DNA from: Lolium rigidum
Lineage: Eukaryota > Streptophyta > Magnoliopsida > Poales > Poaceae
Reading direction: 5' to 3'
Assembly (NCBI RefSeq): GCF_022539505.1
Contig: NC_061512.1
Coordinates: forward strand, 154,239,962 to 154,303,961
Length of the DNA: 64,000 nucleotides
In this document: positions 22,345-33,321 of the stretch, one piece after another
Numbering within the stretch: position 1 is the stretch's first letter
Layout of the letters: the number at the start of each line of letters is the position of its first letter
Program-made: the position numbers and the translations under genes
The notes under the pieces: generated by a model
What the model saw: the letters and a program-made list of their open reading frames with translations, nothing else
Told to the model about the DNA's origin: nothing
The model's database searches: none

Positions 22345-22450
22345 TGTGAGGTTTCAATTTTGCTGATTACCAACACAGATTGTATTTATGAAAACAAAAC
22401 TTGAAACTAACAACAGCAACTACAAGTCGAAAAAAGGAGACATAAAAGTA
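22345..22450 (+). repeat. 106-bp perfect direct repeat, copy 1
   Basis: Begins TGTGAGGTTTC and ends CATAAAAGTA. It is identical over 106 bases to 23517-23622. The two copies flank the B3 gene; flanking sequences diverge immediately outside. Confidence 0.9.
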
Positions 22451-22584
22451 CTAAACTTGTGGGACAAAGGGATATGTAATCTACACAACTCTTCACGCAA
22501 AAAGATAAACCATCAACGATTTGTTGTACCCATTTGTTCAATTTCCGTCAAGATAGTCTGCATTACTTTTTAGTTGAGATATGT

Positions 22585-22712
22585 ACCCCCACAACGGTCT
22601 TCTCCTCCATAATTTATTGTGTAAACCCCCACAACGGTCATCTCCTCCTTATTTTATTGTGTAAACACCTACAACGGTCATCTCTCCCTTATAAACACCC
22701 ACACGGCCATCT
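22585..22712 (+). promoter_or_regulatory. Promoter-proximal tandem repeats and TATA box of the B3 gene
   Basis: Three to four degenerate copies of a unit of about 44 bp containing CCCACAACGGTCATCTCCTC occur upstream of the gene. The last one carries CTTATAAAC at 22688-22696, a good TATA box about 95 bp before the start codon. Whether the repeats act as regulatory sites cannot be told from sequence. Confidence 0.6.
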
Positions 22713-22790
22713 CTTCTGTCAATAGGTTCTGCCTCTCTCTTCTTGGTTCTGCCTCTCTCTTCTTTGTTCACATACAGTTGATCCATTGCC

Positions 22791-23375
22791 ATGGCTTCCA
22801 CGTCTCGGACGCGGAGGGGAAGGGGAAGGGGAAGGGGAAGGGGAAGGGGAAGTGGATCATCATCATTGCCACCACCACCGTCAACACTGCCATTGATCAT
22901 AGAGGAGTTCTTCATCGTCGTCTGTGAAGACCCTTTGGTCAAGAAGGTATGTACGCGTTCCCACATATATGATGCATGTGATTAATTATGGGCATGTTTT
23001 AAAAAACCTTTAATTTGAAACGATCGGCGCTCGATCTCTTTGCAGAAACTACCAAACAAATTTGCGGACTATCTTCACGGCCAGGAGCCAGCTAAGGTGT
23101 ATCTGCGAGCAGCTGACTGCGGTCCTCGTCTCTGGACCGTGGAGGTCCTATTTGACGGACAAGGCCGGATGTACCTCGACAAGGGCTGGGAGAAATTCGC
23201 CATCGCGCATGCTATGGATTTCGGCTGGTTCTTACACTTCAAATATGAAGGCGATGATGTGCTCACAGTGAAGGTGTTCGACGGAACAATGTGCAGGAGG
23301 TACTACTACTCAGACGGCGAAGATACTGACGATGAAAGCGACGACGACGTGAAGCCATGCATCCATCCCCTTTAG
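22791..23375 (+). CDS. B3-domain DNA-binding protein (REM-like), two exons
   Basis: Exon 1 is 22791-22946 (52 codons) and exon 2 is 23046-23375, joined in phase 0 by a GT..AG intron with TTTGCAG acceptor; the product is about 161 residues. The N-terminus is a Gly-Arg dipeptide run encoded by an AGGGGA hexamer repeat, then Ser and Pro tracts. From about residue 53 a single plant B3 domain follows: KLPNKFADYL, VYLRAADCGPRLWTVEV, LDKGWEKFAIAHAMDFGWFL, LTVKVFDGTMCRR. The spacing fits the REM branch. The tail is strongly acidic (SDGEDTDDESDDD). B3 proteins are nuclear and bind specific DNA; the target here is unknown. All splice signals and the frame are intact, so this is the best candidate for a working cellular gene. 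The ATG is in ATTGCCATGG context. Confidence 0.85.
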
Positions 23376-23999
23376 ATAAGGGGATTATGACCAAGAATTT
23401 ATATGTAGCTTCGTATGCATCGATTTAGAGATCTAGCTATTTTCTATATATTATGCATGTAAAAAATAATATCACATTTCCACTATTATTCGAGCACCAC
23501 ATCCTCCAAATTGTCATGTGAGGTTTCAATTTTGCTGATTACCAACACAGATTGTATTTATGAAAACAAAACTTGAAACTAACAACAGCAACTACAAGTC
23601 GAAAAAAGGAGACATAAAAGTAGTAAGCAGGTATGATCCATATTCGGATGAATTTAAGTTTGAAATGCAGTGAGCATTACACTAAGCAGGTATGATTCAT
23701 CACACACAAGGAATCATGACCTAATTAAGATAACTGTCATCTACTAATTTGAAACATGCATGAATATTCATGGTACCATAAATCATTTGGTTGATACTTT
23801 GGTACAGTTGAATCAAGATGTGCATCAAATATTACAAATCTAGTAACTACAAACCATAAATCGGATGAGTAAGAACCCCCAGAATCATCAATTTGTACAA
23901 CAAGTTGCAGACAGGGCAAATCAATCTACCGTACGAGCAAACCCTAAGGTGAACAGTAAGATCAAGAAAAACAGGGGATCGATCGGAAAAGTAGAGTAC
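23376..23999. other. Spacer downstream of the B3 gene
   Basis: Includes the 3' flank of the B3 gene, the second 106-bp repeat (23517-23622), and the presumed intron start of the minus-strand gene beginning at 24347. No other gene is seen. Confidence 0.5.
23517..23622 (+). repeat. 106-bp perfect direct repeat, copy 2
   Basis: Identical to 22345-22450, offset by 1172 bp, placed about 140 bp after the B3 stop codon. Confidence 0.9.
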
Positions 24000-24347
24000 C
24001 TCGCTGCAGTTGTCCGAGGCCTCCTCTTCGAACTCGTCGCACTCTCTGGGGCCATATAGCTCGCGGTACTGCCTGGAGTGGCGGTAGAACGGGTCATTCG
24101 GATCAAAGCCCTGGTCATCTGCTTGTGCCGCGGGAGCGAGGACGTCTCCGTTGGCCTCATCAGCGACGGCGACCACGGCCGGTTGGGCGGAGCCCTCCAC
24201 GGTCACGGCGCGGCGAAGAGCGGCTCTGCTAGTTCCGGAGGAAGATCCCGCCTCCGCGGCGTCGACGACTACCGGAGCATCGACGTCGCTTCTGTCGACG
24301 TTGACGACCGCACTCGCCTCCGGCTCGTCTCCGCGAACACGCTTCAT
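24000..24347 (-). CDS. First exon of an unidentified acidic grass protein
   Basis: A 116-codon frame on the minus strand from MKRVRGDEPEAS at 24347 to SDNCSE at 24000, where it meets a GTACTC splice donor in phase 0. The protein is low-complexity: Ala, Val, Asp and Ser rich, with a basic patch (SRAALRRAV), then QGFDPNDPFYRHSRQYREL and an acidic end (ECDEFEEEASD). No catalytic motif, membrane segment or known fold is visible. A TATA-like site lies 115 bp upstream. I could not identify further exons to the left; after the intron start there is only a spacer and the B3 gene's 3' flank, so the gene may be truncated. Strong codon and GC contrast with the flanks and good splice context argue that it is a real exon. 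Confidence 0.5.
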
Positions 24348-24461
24348 CTTCCGGATCTTCGGTGGAAGGGGAGGTCGGTGGTGCGCTGGTGGAGGTGCAA
24401 TCAGGGTTTTTTGCCAGATTGGGGAATAGAAGTTGCGGGTGGGAGAGACGATGGGGCCGAT

Positions 24462-24471
24462 GGATATACAG
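24462..24471 (-). promoter_or_regulatory. Possible TATA box of the minus-strand gene
   Basis: The minus strand reads TGTATATCCA here, about 115 bp upstream of the ATG at 24347, followed by a C-rich leader typical of grass promoters. Confidence 0.45.
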
Positions 24472-24599
24472 TAGATGCTGCCGTTTGGGTTCCTCTGTGT
24501 GACGCGTGCGTGTGAAAACGTGGATTCCTGCATGTAGTCCACTTTCCCATTACTTTGACATGGGTCCCACGCATGACGGATGCGCGAGCACAGAATTTT

Positions 24600-25038
24600 C
24601 AAGATGGGTATTAAAAACTATAAAATATTTTAAATACGAATTAGTGATCACACATAGAAAGAAATAAATAAAAAATGAATCGAGTATGTAAATTCTTTCA
24701 AATTTCTAAGAATTTCATAACATGATTAGGGCTGGAATTTTGAGTGTTTGGTCAAACCTAGGTTCACCCCATTGTACTAAGAGGTTGTCAAACCTTTTCA
24801 AAGTGAAACTTCTGTTCTAGGGTAATGTGGTGATGCCAAATCAGACCAACACGTGTTCCCAATTTTCCCAATACCCTAAGATGTACATGCTTGACAAGTG
24901 ATGCCTCTTCTTGAGTTTAGGGGATGAATTTTTGAAAATTTTCAAACCAAACTGCCAAGATAGCATGCAAGCGTCATTACCCACATGTTGATGCACCCTT
25001 GTGCCAAATTTCAGTCCATTTCAAGTTAGGTACCTCAA
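24600..25038. other. AT-rich spacer, nothing recognised
   Basis: No gene, repeat or element boundary identified. Its last 60 bases begin to resemble the repeat unit that follows. Confidence 0.5.
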
Positions 25039-27347
25039 AAAATGGTGTCCCCATGGTGTAGATGTGTCGAAAGAGGGGTTTTCTCGGACGAAAAGAGGGG
25101 GGAATGGCCAAAAACTGACCAAACCACCATGGATTGGGGCATGATTTGGCACCCTTGTGCACATTGTGATATGACACCTTGGTTGCTATGGGTTTTGATT
25201 TTTTGGAGTTGGTGGCATGGTGTCCCCATGGTGGAGATGTGTCGAAAGAGGGGTTTTCGGACGAAAAGAGGGGGGAATGGCCAAAAACTGACGAAACCAC
25301 CATGGATTGGGGCATGATTTGGCACCCTTGTTCACATTGTGATATGTAACCTTGGTTTCTATGGGTTTTGATTTTTTGGAGTTGGTGTCATGGTGTCCCC
25401 ATGGTGTAGATGTGTCGAAAGAGGGGTTTTCGGACGAAAAGAGGGGGAATGGCCAAAAACTGACGAAACCAACATGGATTGGGGCAAGATTTGGCACCCT
25501 TGTTCACATTGTGATATGAAACCTTGGTTTCTATGGGTTTTGATTTTTTGGAGTTGGTGCCATGGTGTCCCCATGGTGTAGATGTGTCGAAAGAGGGGTT
25601 TTCGGACGAAGAGGGGGGAATGGCCAAAAACTGACCAAACCACCATGGATTGGGGCAATATTTGGCACCCTTGTGCACATTGTGATATGAAACCTTGGTT
25701 GCTATGGGTTTTGATTTTTTGGAGTTGGTGGCATGGTGTCCCCATGGTGGAGATGTGTCGAAAGAGGGGTTTTCGGACGAAAAGAGGGGGGAATGGCCAA
25801 AAACTGACCAAACCACCATGGATTGGGGCAATATTTGGCACCCTTGTTCACATTGTGATATGAAACCTTGGTTGCTATGGGTTTTGATTTTTTGGAGTTG
25901 GTGGCATGGTGTCCCCATGGTGGAGATGTGTCGAAAGAGGGGTTTTCGGACGAAAAGAGGGGGAATGGCCAAAAACTGACCAAACCACCATGGATTGGGG
26001 CAAGATTTGGCACCCTTGTTCACATTGTGATATGAAACCTTGGTTTCTATGGGTTTTGATTTTTTTGGAGTTGGTGGCATGGTGTCCCCATGGTGTAGAT
26101 GTGTCGAAAGAGGGGTTTTCGGACGAAAAGAGGGGGAATGGCCAAAAACTGACCAAACCACCATGGATTGGGGCAAGATTTGGCACCCTTGTGCACATTG
26201 TGATATGAAACCTTGGTTGCTATGGGTTTTGATTTTTGGAGTTGGTGGCATGGTGTCCCCATGGTGGAGATGTGTCGAAAGAGGGGTTTTCGGACGAAAA
26301 GAGGGGGAAATGGCCAAAAACTGACCAAACCACCATGGATTGGGGCAAGATTTTGCACCCTTGTTCACATTGTGATATGAAACCTTGGTTGCTATGGTTT
26401 TTGATTTTTGGAGTTGGTGCCATGTTGTCCCCATGGTGGAGATGTGTCGAAAGAGGGGTTTTCGGACGAAAAGAGGGGGAAATGGCCAAAAACTGACCAA
26501 ACCACCATGGATTGGGGCATGATTTGGCACCCTTGTGCACATTGTGATATGAAACCTTGGTTTCTATGGGTTTTGATTTTTTGGAGTTGGTGGCATGGTG
26601 TCCCCATGGTGTAGATGTGTCGAAAGAGGGGTTTTCGGACGAAAAGAGGGGGAATGGCCAAAAAACGACCAAACCACCATGGATTGGGGCATGATTTGGC
26701 ACCCTTGTGCACATTGTGATATGAAACCTTGGTTGCTATGGGTTTTGATTTTTTGGAGTTGGTGGCATGGTGTCCCCATGGTGGAGATGTGTCGAAAGAG
26801 GGGTTTTCGGACGAAAAGAGGGGGGAATGGCCAAAAGCCGACCAAACCACCATCGATTGGGGCATGATTTGGCACCCTTGTGCACATTGTGATATGAAAC
26901 CTTGGTTGCTATGGGTTTTGATATTTTGGAGTTGGTGCCATGGTGTCCCCATGGTGGAGATGTGTCGAAAGAGGGGTTTTCGGACGAAAAGAGGGGGGAA
27001 TGGCCAAAAACTGACCAAACCACCATGGATTGGGGCATGATTTGGCACCCTTGTGCACATTGTGATATGAAACCTTGGTTGCTATGGGTTTTGATTTTTG
27101 GAGTTGGTGGCATGGTGTCCCCATGGTGGAGATGTGTCGAAAGAGGGGTTTTCGGACGAAAAGAGGGGGGAATGGCCAAAAACTGACCAAACCACCATGG
27201 ATTGGGGCATGATTTGGCACCCTTGTGCACATTGTGATATGAAACCTTGGTTGCTATGGGTTTTGATTTTTTGGAGTTGGTGGCATGGTGTCCCCATGGT
27301 GTACATGTGTCGAAAGAGGGGTTTTCGGACGAAAAGAGGGGGGAATG
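25039..27347. repeat. Tandem array of 172-173 bp units, about 14 copies
   Basis: The marker CCATGGATTGGGGCA recurs thirteen times from about 25127 to 27213 at spacings of 171-173 bp; the marker GTCCCCATGGTG recurs fourteen times. Units are highly similar. Two linked variants define monomer types: GGTTGCTATGG with GTGGAGATG, and GGTTTCTATGG with GTGTAGATG. As 172 is not a multiple of three, long open frames cross the array on both strands; these are by-products. The array stops about 290 bp before the transposase gene and may belong to the same DNA transposon. Confidence 0.95.
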
Positions 27348-27636
27348 GCCCATTCATGTTCCATTCATGTGTCCAAAGAGGGGTTTTCGAACGAAAGGAG
27401 GGTCCCAAATTTAGATTTTTTTCATGCATCCCATTCATGTTCTGGTATTTTTTAAATATACATGTACAGTTCCATTTTCAGAGTAATATTTTTTCTTCCA
27501 CGGCAAAACCTTGTTCCCTCCAAATTTTAGTACGACGGCTGCCAAAACACACAAATTTTTCGTTCCCTCCACTCCTCCCGCGCACCCCACCTATCAAATA
27601 TTTCGCCCTCCCTTATATACGTCGTGCCTCTCCCCC
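27348..27636 (+). other. Spacer between the array and the transposase gene
   Basis: Contains a decayed piece of repeat unit (GTGTCCAAAGAGGGGTTTTC near 27370) and CTTATATAC at 27612-27620, a possible TATA box, although it lies very close to the chosen start codon. Confidence 0.5.
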
Positions 27637-29593
27637 ATGATTTACGAGCATATTTGCTGTTTTCTATGGAATTGGCCCCCTCTTATGTTTTGTTCACGCT
27701 CCGCTCTTCCGATTATTTCAGCGGAGACACAAAAACCCGTCAAGCCGGCATATGAGCTTGCCAAGGAGAAACAAATGCAAGAAAATGTAGTACGCATGGA
27801 AAAAAAATTCGCTGACAGATATGGACCTGGCCACAAATTTCAGAAAGATTTCACTGGTTTTGCACGTACATTAGTGTATGGTGGGGTACAAATAGGAACT
27901 AGTAACAATCTAAATGACACAGACTGCGAAGAGATGGAGGTCGAAGAGGACCCTTCGTATGAACCGAATCCAGAAGAGATAGCTACTGCCGATGATGATC
28001 TTCATTCACATGAGGATCAGCGCATTGTCGGCAAAACTTCAGCTCAGGTCTGTGGAACTATGTCTGAACTATGATAGGAAATACGTACATGCTAAATGTT
28101 TCCTACTAATGTAGCCTCTACTGTGCTTGCAGATAGTTGCTTCTTCTGCAATAGTTGCACAGAAGAAGCGATCCAGACCTGAAGTTGCACCATCCAACAT
28201 TGCAACAAGATCAATGGCAACAACTGAACCTCAAGCTGGGTCATCTGATGAGCCGACGGCCACTGCTGGTCTGAACACTAAAGGAGCACCCTCACCTAAC
28301 CAGATCATGACATCTGGAGGCAGCACCTCATCTCCTGAGGACAATCAAATTGTAAACTTTGAGCGGCAAGGTATGAAAATTTGTAAAAACTAAACACTGT
28401 ACCACATATTTTCATATAAAAGAGAATCATTTCATATCTCTTATTTCAGAGACATTGACAACATCTGACGGTAGTAAGAGAAAGAGAGGTGGACGCAGAC
28501 GTACCATGGGCCATGGACTACATGAGTACACAAGAAGACATGGTGGCAATAAGATGCCAATTGAATTCACTCCTGGTGTCAGGAGACCCAAGGATTATGT
28601 CCAGTCAGCAAAGCTGAGCAATGAGGTTGGTATTCACATCCGTGAAAAAATGCCGCTTGCAACACACTGGACACAGTACAGGAAAGATGCAACTCTCAAA
28701 CATGTCATTCCTCATGCTATAAGTACAGTAGCGGTGAGTCCTGTACAATCTTGGTTTAACCTAATTAGTATGCTACATGATCAACTATCTAAGAATCTAC
28801 TGATTAATGCTTCACTATTTTGCAGGGAAAGTTTAATATGGACAAAAATGATGAGGTGGCTCAAGATGTGTGCACTGATATGCTGCAAGTTAGTATTCGG
28901 CAGTTCCGATATAGGCTTAAAAAGGAGTATTGGCCCAAAATTAAAAATCTCACACTGGAGCAAGCATATCTCGAGAAGCCAGGTCACGTAGAAGAGAAAA
29001 GCTGGAAAGAACTGGTGAAAAGATGGTTTGATGAGAAGTACCAGGTACATAAACGTTATTCCTTTCAATAACAGCTACTGAATTCTTACATTTCTCTGAT
29101 CTGGATAAATAAAATGCATGTACTGAACATAGGGACTGTGTGTAATAAATGGAAAGAACAGAGAAGCTGTGAAACAGTTCCATACCACTGGATCTCGAAG
29201 CTATGTTGCTCACTGGGAACATCTAGTAAGTGTTCTGAATTTCCCAATACAGTTCATACTTCTGTCATACACAGTGTACAATGGTAATGTGCATTCTACA
29301 TTTTTTCAAGCAGAAGGCTCAGCAGCAGGAACAAGAAACCTCTCCAATTGAATTTTTTAGAATCACACACACTACCAAGGATAACATTATGAGTGCTTGA
29401 AGCAAAAAGTGCATATGTAAGAAATATTTCTTATTAGCACAATATAATATAATCCAGTTTTGTATGTTGTCCATGCAATGATTGTAATCTTTATGCAGGA
29501 TCAAATGGTGGCAAAAAAAGCGGCGCCACGCAATGAAGATGAACCTGATTTGACTGATTTGCAAATTGTTCAGCTAGTTCTGAGCGAGAAAAG
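27637..29593 (+). pseudogene. Plant En/Spm-type transposase gene (Transposase_24-like), cut by a LINE
   Basis: Exons inferred from frame and splice sites: 27637-28047, 28133-28370, 28450-28733, 28826-29044, 29133-29225, 29314 onward, and 29499-29593. The N-terminal half is acidic and polar. The recognisable part resembles the C-terminal domain of Ptta/En/Spm plant transposases (PF03004, from memory): TQYRKDATLKHVIPHAI, SIRQFRYRLKKEYWP, SWKELVKRWFDEKYQ, then REAVKQFHTTGSRSYVAHWE and PIEFFRITHTTKD. Such proteins belong to CACTA-type DNA transposons. A TGA at 29398-29400 interrupts the sixth exon, and the last exon (DLQIVQLVLSEK) runs into the LINE at about 29594. No CACTA terminal repeats were found nearby. 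The first exon's start is uncertain. It probably does not make a working protein. Confidence 0.7.
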
Positions 29594-29871
29594 TTTTGAA
29601 ATGCCAGGGTTCCACTAAACAGAGCACTACCCCAAATGATAATAATTCCACCAGAAGCACCTATTGAGGGAAGGTATTCAAATTTATCAAATCTTCTTGG
29701 ACAGAATTTTCTTATATATTCCAAATCAAAGGATTCTCTTTTTGTCTCTTGAAGGCAAATGATATCACAATTGGACTCCTCAATTTTACTAGCAAGAGCA
29801 ACCCATTTCTTTTCAGAATTAATACCTCTCAAATTCCAGTTTAAAATTTTCCATATTCTGTTGTGATCCAT
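29594..29871 (-). pseudogene. LINE ORF2 fragment: APE-type endonuclease N-terminus
   Basis: Starts MDHNRIWKILNWNLRGIN, with the Asn of the WN-RGIN motif, then CDIICLQETK with the catalytic Glu, and GASGGIIIIWGS, the third conserved endonuclease block. In a complete LINE this domain nicks target DNA to start target-primed reverse transcription. Similarity stops about 90 residues in, at LAFQN, where the sequence joins the transposase exon; the rest of the frame is unrelated. No RT domain follows, so this copy cannot move by itself. Confidence 0.85.
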
Positions 29872-30137
29872 GAGAAACTAATGAGATTTGTGTATACATG
29901 AGTACCAATATTGAAGCCACTGCAGACTAATGCACCATCAATCATGAAAGAAGCATAAGTGTAAGACAAGCACAAGCCACAACATATAGAGGAATCCAGG
30001 AAATGGAGCTGATTGTAGCAGGAACTCCACAAAAGCAACAGGAACAAGGTCTGGTACATCACACAATTATTACAAGTATGCATAAGGTGATTCCTTTCTA
30101 CCACAAAAGCATGAGAATTGTCTAAAATTGGGACACT

Positions 30138-33100
30138 CTATTTATGGGGCCTTTTCTTGGCCTGAGATGCCACCCCATCAGTGGCATTTGTTCCTTTATT
30201 TTTGCTACTCCCACTGGAGTTAGCTTGTGCTTTCCCTTTTGCAATCTTGGGTCCTTGTGCAGTGGCTTCTATTGCTACACCTGGAGCTTTCTTCTTTGAA
30301 TCCAACTTGTTCTTCCTTAGCAATCTCGTTTCCAGGCCATCTTCCTGTACCTTACAGAAAGAAGAAGCCAAATTTTTCACCACTCTGGTATTAATTAAAG
30401 GAGGAGCAGCATTGCAAGTCAAGCAATTTTTGTCAACACAGTTATCATGATTTCTATATCCATCATTTAGAAGAACCAGTCTGGGGCTCCTCCTTACCTC
30501 AGTTTCAACTAGGGGCACCCCTCCATCTCTCCTCTTCCTCTTTGGTGAAATGGAACCAGATCCAGGAATTAGCAGGCTATGTTCAGGACTGTGCTGAGAC
30601 TCTTCCAACAATTTGCACACAGGAGCCTGGTTTGTGACACATTTATCAGGGATCACAAAGGAAATAGTGTGCTCATATGCAATAGATTCCTTAATAATAC
30701 CCCATAACTGGGAAGATAAGAAACCCTTGGCCCAATCAAATTTATCAGGTGTCATGAGCATTAGAGTGACAAAATTGAACCAACTTACTGGAATTTCACA
30801 GGGAGAAGCACTTGTAGAGGAGTTGTGCAGGTTAGGAGCAAAGTAGTCCTCCCAAACTTTCAAGCCTTGCTTGGAGAATCTCTTAGTCAGATCATGTTCA
30901 TCTGGGATGGAGAAGAAGGAGGTTTCCACCCTTCCAATGATGAGATGAGCTTCATGAGGGGGAACCATGTTGACATCAGCAAGCAATTGGAAGTTGTTTT
31001 CATTATTTTCCTCAGGGATGTTTTCTACATCTTCTGCTTGCTGAATAACTCCATTGTCATTTTCACCATCAATAGCTTCATCCTCTTCTTCTATGTAGGC
31101 CAGGGCAATATTCTGAAGACCTTCACCCATTTGATGAAAAGGAATCAAACCCTCAGGGGCACCAGCATGAATCACCAGCTGTTGGTTTGCGACATTAGTC
31201 GAAGAATTTGAGCTGCCAGAGGAATAAGTAAGGTCACTGCTTGAGTCTGCCAAAGGAGGGTTGTCAAGATTCATCTCTTCTGCCTGTATAGCATCCAAAA
31301 GACCTTGAAAGGCAGCATTAGGGACAAGATCCACTTCCATGTGATTGTCATCTTCTTGCTGTAAATTATTTCCCATTGCCCAATGACCCCGACCATCCTC
31401 TCCCCTTCGTCCTCCTCATTATCAACAAATGGTGCTGGAATAAGGGGAGCAGCAGGAGGAACCAAAGCAGCAGGTAAAGGATGTGGGTCCACTCCATCAT
31501 CGTGGAGTGGTTCCTCATCGGTGGCCCCCTCCAAGCAAATTTTGCTGAAGTACTTCCATTGAGAAGGTACAAGATTCAGACTCAGGTCTATTGCCTTCAG
31601 TAAACCTGATGCTCTTAGGAATATCAGCAAGATCAGTAACTCTCACTTTTGCAACCACCCTTCCCTTCTTATTAGGGTCCTTTTCCCAAAGAAGCGAGTA
31701 CCAATATCATGAAAACAGGCATTTAAATCCTCCGTGTTCATATGATCTAAAGGTGGTCCAACTATGAGTACCCAAGAATCTCTATTGAAATTTGCAGCAC
31801 GCCAGTTAATACCCTCATCATGCTTACAGAAGGAAACATCAACATCACCAAAGGGGATAGGACTAGTATGAATCAACCTTGTCTCTATCAACGACATTTG
31901 TGAACCGCACGTAGGCGGCACCAAAGGGGCATTCCCGAATACTCAGAAAACCAACCTCTGCCACTTCATTCAAGAACTCCTCAAGCACATTTCGGACATT
32001 GGGAAAATGTACCTGACCTTCTGGGAAGGGGTTGAAGGTGGCGATAGCATACTGCTCATGCATCCTCGGCTTCCTAGCAACGACGACCCGCTTCACTCCA
32101 ACCCTCCCTTCAACGTGTTGAATCTCAAATCCATGTGGAACAAACGGACGAGGGTCGATGGGGATGTTGGCCATTGCCGCCGGCGAAGTTACCGGCGACC
32201 TCAGCGCAGGGACTGTCAGAGGGTTTTTACAGAGGAGAGATAGTGACGAAGAAGCCGAGGAGGCGAGGTGAGAAAGATTTTTTGTCGCTCGAGACTGGAA
32301 AAAGGTGAAGTCCCCAAAATGGGAAGCTAGCTGAATTTGGGGGGCAGGCCCATGGGCTTTGAACCAAGTACGGTAAGTTTCATCGGGCCAGGCCAAAGAA
32401 GGAAAGCTAGGAAAATTAAAAGAGGAAAGAAAACCTGGCAGATTGGCGCCCCCATTTAAATTTGTCGGTTGATAGGGAAATGATCGATCATACCTTTGAC
32501 CAGATGGAGGAATCACATTAACCTGACCATAATTTTTCTTGATGGCCTCATTAATCTGTCGAGGCATTGTATCCGTTGACGTGTCCGTTGCATGCACTAA
32601 TCGCTCAAAAACTGACACCCTGGGACTGAAATCCGCCACCTTTTGCGCATATGAGAGCCTGGAGAAAACTGATTTATTATTCCGAAACTTTGACTTGATT
32701 TCGGTCCATTCCTCTTTTTGCTCTCTGTAAAATTTTCTCTCTTCAGCAATCCAATTTGGCCCACCCTGACCCCAAAGGTGAAAGAAAATTTTGAAGGAGG
32801 ACTGAGATTGAGAGCCCAAATTATAGATTTGAAAACCAACAGAGCTTGATGAAACTGAAAACCTGAAGGTTCTGTCACGCAGTAAAATGACATTGTATAA
32901 TGCTGCAATGCCACCAAAGAAAGCTTGCAAGGCAAAGGCCACAGTATGATTATCCAATCTGAAATTTGCACGACCAAAAGAACAGACCATGAAGAAAGGC
33001 TTCCTGGCAGAGAATTTTTCCATATTAACCTTTTGCCCAAACTTCTTTATGCAATCTAGAGCAAAACCTAGTCCAGGCTTGAAATCCAAACTCTTGAAAA

Positions 33101-33221
33101 CCTCTCCTTGGGGTACAGAAAAAACATCTTGGTTTGAATTAGTCACCACCTCCACAAAGGATCTAGGAACAGAATATTGTCTACCCAAAAGTAAGGCATT
33201 CTGGATAGAATCCGAGATAAC
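30138..33221 (-). pseudogene. LINE ORF1 (nucleic-acid-binding protein), frameshifted
   Basis: The frame is open on the minus strand from the gap edge to about 31863 (FRFSVSSSSVGFQIYNLG, FFHLWGQGGPNW, then MANIPIDPRPFVPHGF), resembling ORF1 of grass LINEs. It breaks near 31900 and continues in a second frame (RDSWVLIVGPPLDHMNTEDL, an RRM-like stretch) to 31643, a third (31630-31390) and a fourth from 31376 to 30138, which ends in a Lys-rich tail (KGKAQANSSGSSK, KKRPHK). ORF1 proteins coat LINE RNA. At least three frame changes show decay. The N-terminus is lost in the scaffold gap. Confidence 0.7.
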
Positions 33222-33321
33222 NNNNNNNNNNNNNNNNNNNNNNNNNNNNNNNNNNNNNNNNNNNNNNNNNNNNNNNNNNNNNNNNNNNNNNNNNNNNNNN
33301 NNNNNNNNNNNNNNNNNNNNN
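33222..33321. other. Assembly gap, 100 N
   Basis: Exactly 100 undetermined bases, the usual placeholder for a gap of unknown size. Left is the LINE, right is element A; both are cut here, so more sequence is missing than 100 bases. Confidence 0.98.

Larger units (their letters stand above)
29594..33221 (-). mobile_element. LINE, minus strand, lacking its 3' part
   Basis: Read right to left: ORF1 (33221 to 30138, frameshifted), a 266-bp spacer, then the start of ORF2 (29871) with the APE-type endonuclease, which ends abruptly at about 29594. Reverse transcriptase, 3' UTR and poly(A) are missing. The 5' end is hidden by the scaffold gap at 33222. The exact left junction is uncertain by about 10 bp. 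Confidence 0.8.

Noticed and set aside
25388..26542. 384-residue open frame on the minus strand, and similar frames on both strands
   Set aside because: It follows the tandem repeat; each unit is open in several frames, and the 172-bp period rotates them. There is no start context, codon bias or domain.
25039..27347. CRISPR-like array
   Set aside because: Units are 172 bp and similar over their whole length, with no unique spacers, in a plant nuclear sequence.
30181..31211. Plus-strand frames across the LINE
   Set aside because: They are shadows of the minus-strand LINE ORF1, which has the recognisable motifs.
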